This document shows, one piece after another, positions 44,421 through 52,699 of a stretch of DNA of 64,000 nucleotides. The DNA is taken from the NCBI RefSeq assembly GCF_010384365.1, contig NZ_CP048397.1, positions 7,631,683-7,695,682 on the forward strand. Direction: 5' to 3'. The first letter of the stretch is position 1. Each line of letters begins with the position of its first letter. Below the pieces are notes generated by a model, which worked only from the letters and a program-made list of their open reading frames with translations, did no database searches and was not told where the DNA came from. A program made the position numbers and the translations under genes. Origin of the DNA: Streptomyces sp. S4.7 (GTDB lineage: Bacteria > Actinomycetota > Actinomycetes > Streptomycetales > Streptomycetaceae).

Positions 44421-46806
44421 CGTCGGCAGCGTAGGCGGCCCAGTCCCCCGCGGATGCCTGCTGCCACTGGACGGCGACCTTGATGTGGACATCGAGCATC
44501 CGGGCGAGGATCGCGGCGGGGAGCTCGGTCGCGAGAGTGAACAGTGCGGTGGAGCGATCCTGTTTCGGTCGGATCCCGATCTTATGGAGACGGATGCCGA
44601 TCTGGCTGTCGGTGAGGGGGCGCCCTGGATGCCCTCCCGGAAATAGCCAGGGAACGTCCTCCGGAGTGCCGATCTTGGCCTTGCCACGGCGGGTTGCGAC
44701 GAGCTCGCGGACCAGGCTGGCCAACGGCGCGGGCAGGACGACCGGCGAGGTGCCGAACGTGATGGAGACGGTCTCGCCGTCGAAGTGGACGTCATCGACG
44801 GTGAGTTGGCTGATGGTCGCGATCTTCTGTGCGTAGAGGATCAGTAGCAGTCCCGCGACGCGGTCCGGGGTCGGCAGCGTGTCGTCGTTGAGGAGGCGGC
44901 GGGCATCGGCCCAGCGTTTCTCGCTGTCGATGGTGCCGAGCGGGCCGGTCCAGCGGATGGTGCCGTAGGTCAGGCCGTGGGCATGTCGGTGCTGTACCGA
45001 CCAGCGGACGAAGTGGCCGGTCTCGTCGCGGTAGCTGACCGTGGAGTCGGCCATCCAGCGTTCCAGGTCCGTCTGGGTGCAGATCCCCAGCGTGAGCCCT
45101 TCACCGGTGAGCCGGTCGAGGAAGTTGTGCGCCGCGGTGACGTGGCAGCGCACGTTCAGGTCTTGGAGCCGGGTGGTGTGCTCTTCGCCGAGGCGGCGCC
45201 GGAATCGGCGCAGGTGGTGCCAGACCGCGTAGCCGTGCAGGATCCGGCGCTCGGCGAGGTCGCTGCGGGCCTGGACCGTCGCAGTGATCCATTTCTCCAG
45301 GGCGATGAGGCGCTCGTCGCGGGGCGGTAGGGCTCCAGTCGCGACCAGGACACTGCGCAGGTGGGCCAGCACCTTGCCCGGGGGCAGTTCGTCGAGGACC
45401 TCGTGGGTGACGGGCCGCTCGTCGCGTCCTATGTGTTCAAGGAGGTCACGGGCCTGGGAGCGGGAGACCCAGGCGAAGGCGACGTCCGGGCGCTCGGAGC
45501 TCGTCAACGCCTCTTGGAACGGGGTGAGTTCGGGCCGGATGGCTCCGGTGGCGTCGCTGAGGAGGTCGCGTACTCGCTGATCGAGGACGCATCGCTGGCA
45601 GGGACGGGTGCTGAGCTGCCAGGTGACGGTGCAGACCGGGCAGCGGCCCCAGAAGTCCGGGTCGGGGTTAGTGCACTTCGCGCACAACGGCGCCTCCCAG
45701 GTGCCGCTGCGGGCCTGGGCGACGGTGCCGCAGCCGCTGCAGGCCACCCATCGCTGCTGGCAGCGGTCGCACCAGGGCTGGCCAGTGGCCCGGGACATGT
45801 CGCAGAGCGCCGTCCGCCCGCAGATGCCGCACTCCGCGGTGATCCTCGGTCGGCAGTTCTGGCAGCGTGGGCCATCAGGTAGCCGGTTCGCGACGGGCTT
45901 GCGGCGGCCGCAGCCGACGCACTCCTCCAAGTTCGCGGGCTGCCTGATCATGCAGTTCGGACACAGCGGTCGGCCCTCGGCGTCGCGTGTGGCGGCTTCG
46001 CGCACGGCGCCGCAGCCGAAGCAGGGGACGGCCGCGTGGCGGGCGAAGCAGGCCCGGCAGATCCTCTTGCCGTCCAGCAGCTTGGACAGCGCCTTCACTC
46101 CGTGGCAGCGCGGGCAGGCCGGTCGGACGACCTTGGTCGCCCCGGCCTTGACGAGTTCGTCGACGAACCGCAGGGCGGCCGGGGTGGGGGCTTCGTAACC
46201 GACGCCGGTCAGCAGCTCGGGGCGGGCGACGACGGCCCAGGCAAGGCGGCGCTGGCCGGCGGGCCGGACGGTTGCTCGCCCGAGCGCGGCCAGGACCACG
46301 TCGTCGTTGAGGGCGGGATCGAGGCTCGTGACGAGTTCGGTGAGTTCCTGGAGCGGATCGCCGTCGGTGTCCGGACAGTTCGCGCAGCGGGGCTCACCGT
46401 GACGGTCCCGGCTGACGACGCGTCGCTCTCCATGGCATCCCGCGCAGATGGCGGGCTTGTCGAAGCAGCGCGAACAGCCCCAGTGCCCGCCTTTGCTGCT
46501 GCCGACGTAGCCGCATGCGCGGCCGTATTCCCCGCAGCTGGGCAGTGCGACGTTCTGGGCGCCGGCCTCGTTCAGGGCCATCAGCAGTTTCGCGACGCAG
46601 TAGGGCGCCGGCGGCTGTCCGGTCTGCAACAGTGACGGGTCGTCGTGCAGGGCCTGGGCGAGGCTGCGGCGGCCGGCTCGTGCGCGTACGACCGTGAGGA
46701 CGATGTCGCGGACGCGCTCGGCGGGCAGGTGCTTTTCGACGTTCCCGACCAGCCGCACGACCAGGTCGACCGGATCCGCGATGACCTCCTCGGCGAGACC
46801 TGTCAC
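44395..46806 (-). CDS. Zinc-ribbon protein with degenerate tyrosine-recombinase domain
   Basis: 803 residues from GTG 46806, which overlaps the TGA of the HTH gene (GTGA). Residues ~85-440 hold about eight CxxC pairs (CSRC, CAGC, CANC, CPRC, CFGC, CPNC, CVGC, CGIC, CDRC, CSGC, CPVC, CQRC), forming a chain of zinc ribbons. The C-terminal ~350 residues have the shape of a tyrosine recombinase: core-binding region (CHVTAAHNFLDRLTGEGLTL), then ILYAQKIATISQLTVDDV and ELPAAILARMLDVHIKVAVQ, followed by DWAAYAADV. The first catalytic Arg is Lys here, and the HxLRH box and the tyrosine nucleophile position are not recognisable. It probably acts as a DNA-binding helper to the two active-type recombinases encoded upstream. 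Confidence 0.8.
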   Translation of the reverse strand: MTGLAEEVIADPVDLVVRLVGNVEKHLPAERVRDIVLTVVRARAGRRSLAQALHDDPSLLQTGQPPAPYCVAKLLMALNEAGAQNVALPSCGEYGRACGYVGSSKGGHWGCSRCFDKPAICAGCHGERRVVSRDRHGEPRCANCPDTDGDPLQELTELVTSLDPALNDDVVLAALGRATVRPAGQRRLAWAVVARPELLTGVGYEAPTPAALRFVDELVKAGATKVVRPACPRCHGVKALSKLLDGKRICRACFARHAAVPCFGCGAVREAATRDAEGRPLCPNCMIRQPANLEECVGCGRRKPVANRLPDGPRCQNCRPRITAECGICGRTALCDMSRATGQPWCDRCQQRWVACSGCGTVAQARSGTWEAPLCAKCTNPDPDFWGRCPVCTVTWQLSTRPCQRCVLDQRVRDLLSDATGAIRPELTPFQEALTSSERPDVAFAWVSRSQARDLLEHIGRDERPVTHEVLDELPPGKVLAHLRSVLVATGALPPRDERLIALEKWITATVQARSDLAERRILHGYAVWHHLRRFRRRLGEEHTTRLQDLNVRCHVTAAHNFLDRLTGEGLTLGICTQTDLERWMADSTVSYRDETGHFVRWSVQHRHAHGLTYGTIRWTGPLGTIDSEKRWADARRLLNDDTLPTPDRVAGLLLILYAQKIATISQLTVDDVHFDGETVSITFGTSPVVLPAPLASLVRELVATRRGKAKIGTPEDVPWLFPGGHPGRPLTDSQIGIRLHKIGIRPKQDRSTALFTLATELPAAILARMLDVHIKVAVQWQQASAGDWAAYAADVSRRTRST

Positions 46807-47147
46807 CGGTCAACTCCGCTGATGCGAGCCCGCCGGGGCCGCAGGTCGCCGACACCTTCGGAGACCGAAGTCCCGCCTGCGGCGGCCTTCTTCGGCTTCG
46901 TCGCGGAACCGGCCACGGCGATGGGCTCGATGAGGTGGTCCATGGTGCAGTCGAGGATGTCGAGCAGGGCCATGAGGATCTTCAGGCTGAGGCGTTCGGG
47001 CCGCTCGACGACGAGCCGGTAGACCTGGCTCGACGACAGGCTGATGCCGCGTTCCTTCAGCGGCGGGATGAGGTCGGTGGTGGAGAACATCCCGCGGTCC
47101 GCCATGACCTTGCGCAGGTGCCAGTGGTAGTCGAGCTTGGCGGCCAT
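46803..47147 (-). CDS. XRE-like helix-turn-helix regulator of the element
   Basis: 114 residues from ATG 47147 (GGAAGGA 8 nt upstream). It is a Cro/C1-type domain: HLRKVMADRGMFSTTDLIPP, LSSSQVYRLVVERPERLSLK and LMALLDILDCTMDHLIEP. The C-terminal tail is basic and flexible. It sits 17 nt behind the TnpA-like gene and is translationally coupled to the zinc-ribbon gene. It is likely an autoregulator of the recombinase operon, perhaps through the palindrome at 49810-49829. Confidence 0.85.
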   Translation of the reverse strand: MAAKLDYHWHLRKVMADRGMFSTTDLIPPLKERGISLSSSQVYRLVVERPERLSLKILMALLDILDCTMDHLIEPIAVAGSATKPKKAAAGGTSVSEGVGDLRPRRARISGVDR

Positions 47148-47164
47148 AATCGGGTCCTTCCTCG

Positions 47165-48268
47165 TCAGACGCTGGCGAACGCCGGGGCCAGGGCCTTGCT
47201 CAAGGCAGTGTTCATGAAGTCGTCGCTGACGTGCGTGTAGATGGCCGTGGAGCTGTCGCACTCGTGACCGACTTGCTGCTGAATAAATCGCCTATCTACT
47301 CCGTCTTCGGTCAAATGCGTGATGTATGAATGGCGGATTGAGTGCGGAACTAGATCTTTTGGGAGTTTTAGGGCGTCGCGGTATGCCTCGAACCGGTCGT
47401 TGATGGAGCCGGGCTGGAGGCGTCCGCCGCGTTCGGTGATCCAGAGAGCCGGGTGGTCGGGGAACCCGAAGCGCGGCCGGACGTTCTCGACGTAGTCCGC
47501 GACCGCCTCGACGGCCCAGTCCATCACCGACAGCACGTTCCGGCGCCGTGGCGGCTGGCCCTTCTTCGCCTTGCTGTAACGGACGTTGAGTGTGCCGTAC
47601 CGGCCGAACTGGCGAGCCTTCGGGTTCCGCCCGAAGTCGACCACGTCCAGCTTGGACGTCTCGGTCCGGCGAAGTCCCCAGCCGTAGATGACCTTGAAGA
47701 GGGTCGCGTCACGGTAGGCGGCGAGGGCTCCCTTGCGTTTGGACTTCACGGCGCGTGCGACCTGGTCGTCGGCGTAGTCGAGGAACCGCTGCAGTTCTTC
47801 GCGGGTGAACGGCCTCGCTTCCGGATCTCCCTCGTAATCCTGGAGGTGAGGGAGGGTGTTCCACTCGTGAGCGATGGCCACCGGATAAGCGCCGAAGGCT
47901 TCTTCGCATACCGGGCCCCAGCCATAGCGGGCGTCGATGAGGAGCTCGGTGAACAGTCGAACCGTGCCCTGGTAGCTGCGGATCGTGGAGGGCGCCAGGT
48001 GCTTCTCGCTCGTCAGCGAGGCCGACCACTCGTCCATGTGGGCCGGCGTCCACTGCCACGGGTACTCGTTCGCGAAATCGAGGAACCGGCGGATCAGTCG
48101 TTCCCTCGGGTCGATCGTTTCGTCCTTCAGTCCCCGTGACTTCTGCTGAGCTCGCCAACCTCGCAGCATCGCGTCGAACATCGCGTCCTCCGGACGCAGT
48201 TGGACCACCCCGGAGACAAGCTCCATGCGAGCCGACCCAGCGAGGGCCACCTTCTGCTGATGCGCCAC
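47165..48268 (-). CDS. Tyrosine recombinase, TnpA-like
   Basis: 367 residues. Core-binding domain (MDEWSASLTSEKHLAPSTIR) followed by the catalytic domain: first Arg in IYGWGLRRTETSKLDVVDF, HSIRHSYITHL (His-x-x-Arg), QQVGHECDSSTAIY (second His and nucleophilic Tyr). All catalytic residues are present, so this enzyme looks functional. It is the second recombinase of the leftward operon tnpB-tnpA-HTH-zinc ribbon, 65 nt after the tnpB stop. Together with TnpB it would cut and rejoin the 6-bp core at the element ends. Confidence 0.93.
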   Translation of the reverse strand: MAHQQKVALAGSARMELVSGVVQLRPEDAMFDAMLRGWRAQQKSRGLKDETIDPRERLIRRFLDFANEYPWQWTPAHMDEWSASLTSEKHLAPSTIRSYQGTVRLFTELLIDARYGWGPVCEEAFGAYPVAIAHEWNTLPHLQDYEGDPEARPFTREELQRFLDYADDQVARAVKSKRKGALAAYRDATLFKVIYGWGLRRTETSKLDVVDFGRNPKARQFGRYGTLNVRYSKAKKGQPPRRRNVLSVMDWAVEAVADYVENVRPRFGFPDHPALWITERGGRLQPGSINDRFEAYRDALKLPKDLVPHSIRHSYITHLTEDGVDRRFIQQQVGHECDSSTAIYTHVSDDFMNTALSKALAPAFASV

Positions 48269-48333
48269 TCCAGACCATCCCTTCTGGAGGGCAGATCATG
48301 CATTAGACGGGACAGTGTTGGCAACATGCCTGG

Positions 48334-49767
48334 TCAGGGCGTCAGATCGTAGTAGTGTCGGAGTCCGTCAGGCTCTCTCCGTGAGCAGGCGACCTGCGAC
48401 TTCTCGCCCGTCTGATGCAATTCCCGAGGGTTGATGTAAAGCTCTGTGGACAGGACGCTCTGGTGGCCGAGCAAGTCCCGCAGGATCAGCATCGGATCGT
48501 TCCGGGTCAGATAGAGAGCCATCGCGGCGTCGTCTCCGGTGTCCGCCGCGAGGGCAGCCGCCCGCTGGTAGTAGCCCGTGACCAGCCACTCCAGGGTCGC
48601 CATCGCCATCGAGTGACGCAGCCGGTGCGGGGCCACCGTCGGAAACCGCGGCTCGAACCGCTCGCGGATACGGGCCGAGGTCCGACGGAAGACCGTGGCC
48701 CAGTCCACGAAGGGCTGCCCCGAGGACTGCAAACCCAGCAGCGGCGAACTGCCATCCGGAGCGACCAGGCGCAGCCTCTCGGACGGACGTAACTTCCGCC
48801 ACGACCGCCGCTCCCCGTTGAAGAACGCGCCATCCCAGTCGGGCTCCTCCACTACCAGCGGCTCACCCAGCTTCGACGGCGGCCGCCACGTGAAGCCCTC
48901 GGCCGACGCCGCCCGGTCCAACTCGATGTACTGGTGCACCTCGGTTAGCGCCTCATAGCTAATCCACGATGTACGAGCCTTCTGCCCCTTGGTGATCGCA
49001 TGGCTCAGCGGAAACAGCACGGGCAGCGTTCGCGGGCGGGACGGAAGAGGCGGTACCTCGTAGACCGTCAGGTGCGTGAACTCCTGCCGCCGCAGACCAC
49101 TGGAGAGCACCAGGCCGGCCATCGCCGCGTTGCGAGCCCCTTCCCGACCCCGGTAGCGCGGGTCCGGCTCACCATCCGGGCCGAGCCCTGCCAGGCCCCG
49201 CACGAACAGCTCCGCGAAGTCCCGTTCCAGGTACTTGATCGTCGTGTGCGGCCTCGGAGTGCGCAGCTTCGCGAGGTTCCGCTCCACCTCGACCAGCACC
49301 CCCTCTGCCATGCGCCGGCCCGTCCGGTAGCTGAACGGCACGGCGGAGGCGATGCCTTCTTCACGGGCCCATGAGTAAAAGCCCGACAGGATGCCCATGT
49401 TCAGGTTCCACGCGCTGGGGTCCCAGCGGTCCTTCAGCTCGCCGGCCAGCCGGTACTCGGCGTACATTCCCAGGGCGGCGCGCAGGTCCTGACCGTCACC
49501 CAGGGGGCTGACACCCCGGACGTGGAGGAACGTCAGTCAGTCGCGGAGGCAGCTGGCGCTGTTCTGCCAAGTGCGCGTGGCCGGGGCGCCGTTCAGCGGA
49601 AGCTCACGCAGCCAGCGATTGACGAACACCGTCGGTCGGGGCGCTCCTGGAGCGTCCTCGAATCTCAGGTCGTCGTCGATGAGTACAGGCATCCGGTTCC
49701 GGATGAGCGGCTGTCGAGCCACATCCCAGGACTCCCAGCCGGTCGCGGAGAAGCCGATCAGTTGCAT
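48334..49767 (-). pseudogene. Tyrosine recombinase, TnpB-like, interrupted by an in-frame TGA
   Basis: The frame from ATG 49767 reads WESWDVARQPLIRNRMPVLI and NRWLRELPLN, then NSASCLRD, TGA (49539-49537), LTFLHVRGVSPLG and on through MYAEYRLAGELKDRWDP without any shift. The TGA stands where a Trp (TGG) fits (CLRD-W-LTFL), so this is a nonsense change, not a different gene. The downstream part is complete: SSGLRRQEFTHL, PHRLRHSMAMA, DLLGHQSVLSTELYI carry Arg, His-Arg, His and Tyr. Without read-through or restart at ATG 49467, the core-binding domain is lost. It starts about 100 bp inside the right end of the element. Confidence 0.85.
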
Positions 49768-49809
49768 GGCGCGGAGCCTAGATATTCGACACGACCTCAG
49801 TGCAACAGA

Positions 49810-49829
49810 CTTGGAGAAATCACTCCAAG
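49810..49829. promoter_or_regulatory. Palindrome upstream of tnpB-like gene
   Basis: CTTGGAG (49810-49816) and CTCCAAG (49823-49829) are perfect inverted repeats around AAATCA. Lying between the tnpB start and the right end, it is a good candidate operator for the element's HTH protein. Confidence 0.5.
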
Positions 49830-49861
49830 GTGTACCGAGAGGAAAGCGACACGATGATTAA

Positions 49862-49877
49862 GCAGCGACTTGCGGGT
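49862..49877 (-). repeat. Right end (attR): core hexamer plus arm
   Basis: On the minus strand ACCCGC (49877-49872) is followed by arm AAGTCGCTGC (49871-49862), the inverted partner of the left-end arm. Right of the core is exporter coding sequence (N-terminal side). Confidence 0.75.
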
Positions 49878-50505
49878 GCAGCACGGTCAGTACTCCGCCG
49901 ACGGCGAGCAGCGACACGACCCCGTTCATGGTGGCGACGCTGGCGCCGATCATGTTGCGTGCCGACGGTGGACCGTACTGGGCGGTGTCGATCAGGCGAC
50001 GGAACTCGCCGTCCTCGATCGCCTCCAGTTCCACCCGGACCGCGGCGCGCAGGTACTCCTCGTTCGCGGCCCGTTCGACCTTCGGCTCCAGGCGCCCGGC
50101 CGCGGACGTGGACCACGAAGCCAGGAGCGCGCCCACGACCGCGACGACCGCGCCCACCACGAGGGCGGGCAGCGCGTCGGAGACCCGGTCGGCAGCGCTC
50201 CCGCCACTGAGGAGCGAGCCGAGCACCGAGTTGACCACCAGCAGGCTCAGCGCGGCCGTCAGCCCCTGACCGGCCTCGGCGACACCGACGGTCACCAACG
50301 CCGGCCGGTCCGTCCGCCAGGCGAGCCGCAGGGTGCCCGCGACCATTCTCGGCATCGCGCGCACCGAGGACAGCAGACCGAGTTCGAGCGGTGCCCACTC
50401 GTGGTCGGACCAGCCCGTGTCATAGCGCAGCGGTCCGCCGAACAGCTCGCGCTCGCTGTCCGACACCACGTTCTCGGCGGGCCCGGGACGCTTCAGTAAC
50501 CTCAT
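49872..50505 (-). pseudogene. ABC exporter, N-terminal part (211 codons before the insertion)
   Basis: ATG 50505 opens a frame reading MRLLKRPGPAENVVSDSERE, LELGLLSSVRAMPRMVAGTL, then membrane helices AALSLLVVNSVLGSLLSGGS and ALPALVVGAVVAVVGALLAS and NMIGASVATMNGVVSLLAVG, ending VLTVLHP. After the core hexamer only VAA-stop codons of the element follow (stop near 49858). This is the front of the exporter whose remainder lies at 35656-37190. The ATG overlaps the TGA of a 39-codon ORF (ATGA), so the exporter and that small peptide were made as a pair. Confidence 0.85.
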
Positions 50506-50621
50506 GCGGCGCCACCCCCGGCGTCAACCTGACGCATCGGGGGGCCGATCGGTGAGCTGTCGGCGAACAGCGGTCTCTCGAACGCGCGGTGAACGTCCAG
50601 GGGCGGGGCGATGGGTTTCAT
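50502..50621 (-). CDS. 39-residue peptide gene coupled to the ABC exporter
   Basis: ATG 50621 follows a strong AGGAGG by 4 nt, and TGA 50504-50502 overlaps the exporter ATG. The peptide starts MKPIAPPLDVHRAF and continues ERPLFADSSPIGPPM, with a Gly/Ala-rich end (AGGGAA). It has no Cys, a single Ser pair and no signal peptide. Position and coupling suggest a small exported peptide or leader-type precursor, but no modification enzyme is adjacent. I recognise no family; a simple regulatory leader peptide is the main alternative. Confidence 0.55.
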   Translation of the reverse strand: MKPIAPPLDVHRAFERPLFADSSPIGPPMRQVDAGGGAA

Positions 50622-51091
50622 GGTTCCTCCTGGGAGCGGCGTCGATGTGCACGGTCACTGATGAACGCCGCTGATCAAGTGGCCGTAACGGGGAGCGTCC
50701 CGCGAATTCTTGACGGAAAGTTCCAGTTGACGGCAGACATGGGCAGACGTCCGGAAAGTGACCGTAATCCTGTGTTCGTTTCACTCCGCCGTGACAGGTG
50801 ACACGATCGAGGGATTGCATTGCGGTGGTGAATTGACAGAAGTGGCGGCTCGGCGCCGGAGGCTGCGCAAGGGGAGTGGTCTGTCACCGACGGGGACGCG
50901 AGACGTTGCGAAGGCATACAGCCAGGCCCGATATTGATCGTTTCAGTGATGGGAACGGCCGGTTCCATGCGACCTTCCCGGGTCGCCGGATCGCTTGCCC
51001 GTGAGCAGGTCGGTGCGCGAGGCTTGCGAATGACGGGGGAGATACGGGGCACAGGGCGCGGTACCTGTCTGAACGGGGAGAGTGGTCACCA
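50622..51091. other. Intergenic region between divergent units
   Basis: About 470 nt without a convincing gene. It must hold the leftward promoter of the peptide-exporter operon and the rightward promoter of the roadblock gene. AT-richer patches (CGCGAATTCTTGACGGAAAG near 50701 and GATATTGATCGTTTCAGTG near 50930) are the likely places; no strong operator palindrome was seen. Confidence 0.4.
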
Positions 51092-51505
51092 ATGGCGCTG
51101 GAACACGGACTTGACTGGCTTCTGGAGGATCTGACCGGTCGGGTCGAGCCCATACGGCACGCGCTCGTGCTGTCCAACGACGGGCTGGTGACCGGTACGA
51201 GTTCGGGTCTGGCGCGCGAGGACGCCGAGCATCTGGCGGCGGTCTCCTCGGGTCTGCACAGTCTCGCCCGGGGATCCGGTCGGCACTTCAACGCGGGCAA
51301 GGCGCGTCAGACCATGATCGAGTTCGATGACGCGCTGCTGTTCGTGACCGCGGCGGGGGACGGCAGTTGTCTGTGCGTGCTGAGCGAGGCGGAGGCCGAT
51401 GTGGGTCAGATCGCCTACGAGATGACGCTGATGGTCAACCGGGTCGGTGAGCATCTCGGCATCGCGGTGCGGCAGTCGGGCCATACGGCGGTCACCGACG
51501 CCTGA
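51092..51505 (+). CDS. Roadblock/LC7-domain protein (CvnB-like)
   Basis: 137 residues, ATG 51092 after GGGGAGAG. The single domain matches roadblock proteins of Streptomyces conservons: LDWLLEDLTGRVEPIRHALV, LSNDGLVTGTSSGLAREDAE, ARQTMIEFDDALLFVTAAGD, VGQIAYEMTLMVNRVGEHL. In a conservon this protein works with a membrane kinase, a DUF742 protein and a small GTPase; none of these is nearby, so this is an orphan copy. It may act on a distant GTPase. Confidence 0.88.
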   Translation: MALEHGLDWLLEDLTGRVEPIRHALVLSNDGLVTGTSSGLAREDAEHLAAVSSGLHSLARGSGRHFNAGKARQTMIEFDDALLFVTAAGDGSCLCVLSEAEADVGQIAYEMTLMVNRVGEHLGIAVRQSGHTAVTDA

Positions 51506-51601
51506 GGGGCGCCCAGAGTTATCCACAGGGCGGGCGAGGAAACTGACGCTGGGCTACGGTCGTCACCGAGAGTAGTAATCGACTCACGGGGGAGCACGTA
51601 G

Positions 51602-52669
51602 ATGTCTGTTGTGGAAGTGTCGGAGACACTCGCGGCCGGTCGAGCGGCCCAGGAACTGCGCCTGAAGCGGGGCGAGTTCGAGCTGGCGACGCAGATGGGG
51701 CACGTCCGTACGGTCGGTGGCGCCCTGAGCGGCCGACGCCGGGTCCCGCGCGGCGAGGTTGAGCGGCTGCGGAGGGCGGCGGGTTTCCCCGGCGCGCTGC
51801 GCGAGCGGGTGCGGACGGTGGGCACGGCCGAGGGGGCGGAGCTGATGGACATCAGCCCCGGCCGCTTCACCCGGCTGGCGCGTGCGGGGTATCTGGTGCC
51901 GGTGCGTTTCTATCTCAATCGCTATCGAGCGGTCGTGTGGCTCTATCTCGCCGAGGAGCTACGGGCGTTCGCGAGCGGTGAGCCGGGCTTGCCGGCGGGG
52001 CGGTTGCCGCGATCCGGGACACGTGCGGGGCCACGGAAGCCGACCGGCCGTGCCCGCTGCGGCTCGGACATGGGCGTGGTGCCCGACGCCAAGGCAGGGG
52101 AAGCGGCCGGGGTGATGGTGCCGGAGGAGGACTGCCGTCCGCGCAACTGGCGAGGTCGCCGTATCGGCCTGCTGCTCCACGAGAGCGACGACCGGTGGGA
52201 GCGTGCGGCGATCGTCGGTTCGGTGCTCGATCCCGTCCAGCTGGCCGAGCTGGTTCCGGATCCGTACGAGCGCGCGTGTCTGAACCGGTTGCGGCCGGAT
52301 CTCGCGCCGGGGCGTCCCGGGTCGGAGGCGGGGCGCGAGGTCATGGGGCGGCTGCTGACCGCCGACGAACCGGACGAGATCAGCTGGCACCGCTCCAGCC
52401 TGACCGCGCTGCTGGCCGACGCCCGACGGGACCGGCAGGCGCCGCGCCCGAGCGGCACGGCTCCTACTCTGACGCGCGCACAGGAAACCCCGTCCGCCGA
52501 GGATTCGGCGCGGACCACTGATTCGGTACGGGCCACCGGTTCGGTCGGGACGTCCGAACCGGTCCCGTACGGCGGCGGACGCGGACGTCCGTTGCTGACC
52601 CGGCTGAGGGGCAGGAGAGTGCGGGGCCGAGAGGCGGCGTTGCCTCTCGGCGGCACCGCCGACCGTTGA
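51602..52669 (+). CDS. DUF6397-type protein (HTH-like N-terminus)
   Basis: 355 residues, ATG 51602 with GGGGGAG upstream. The N-terminal 170 residues look like DNA-binding regions (AAQELRLKRGEFELATQMGH, SGRRRVPRGEVERLRRAAGF, LMDISPGRFTRLARAGYLVP). The middle (NWRGRRIGLLLHESDDRWER, DPVQLAELVPDPYERACLNR) is conserved, and the C-terminal 90 residues are low-complexity Thr/Ser/Arg. I associate this layout with the uncharacterised Streptomyces family DUF6397; the function is unknown. Confidence 0.75.
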   Translation: MSVVEVSETLAAGRAAQELRLKRGEFELATQMGHVRTVGGALSGRRRVPRGEVERLRRAAGFPGALRERVRTVGTAEGAELMDISPGRFTRLARAGYLVPVRFYLNRYRAVVWLYLAEELRAFASGEPGLPAGRLPRSGTRAGPRKPTGRARCGSDMGVVPDAKAGEAAGVMVPEEDCRPRNWRGRRIGLLLHESDDRWERAAIVGSVLDPVQLAELVPDPYERACLNRLRPDLAPGRPGSEAGREVMGRLLTADEPDEISWHRSSLTALLADARRDRQAPRPSGTAPTLTRAQETPSAEDSARTTDSVRATGSVGTSEPVPYGGGRGRPLLTRLRGRRVRGREAALPLGGTADR

Positions 52670-52699
52670 GTTCGAGCCCTGCCCGGCCCACCGGGCCGG

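Larger units (their letters stand above)
37185..49877. mobile_element. Tn554-like tyrosine-recombinase element inserted in an ABC exporter gene (12.69 kb)
   Basis: The two halves of one ABC exporter gene flank this unit, and each junction carries the hexamer GCGGGT (37185-37190 and 49872-49877). Removing the unit with one hexamer copy restores an uninterrupted frame (VLTVLHP joined to LLLPMLL). Just inside both ends are inverted arms AGTCGTTGC (37192-37200) and AGTCGCTGC (minus strand 49870-49862). The right end carries recombinase genes (TnpB-like, TnpA-like), an HTH gene and a zinc-ribbon recombinase-like gene, all reading leftwards. Tn554 itself moves by tyrosine recombinases with a 6-bp core, so the structure fits. 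The cargo is a response regulator, ABC/FtsX genes, a hydrolase and a nucleotidyltransferase-like gene. The tnpB gene is broken, so the unit is probably immobile now. Confidence 0.85.

Noticed and set aside
37191..49871. The insert considered as an ICE or plasmid.
   Set aside because: No conjugation, replication or partition genes are present, and its ends and recombinase operon fit a Tn554-like transposon better.
49858..50505. The 215-codon frame taken as a stand-alone small membrane protein.
   Set aside because: It breaks off in the middle of an exporter membrane domain at the same hexamer and codon phase where the 37.19-kb frame resumes.
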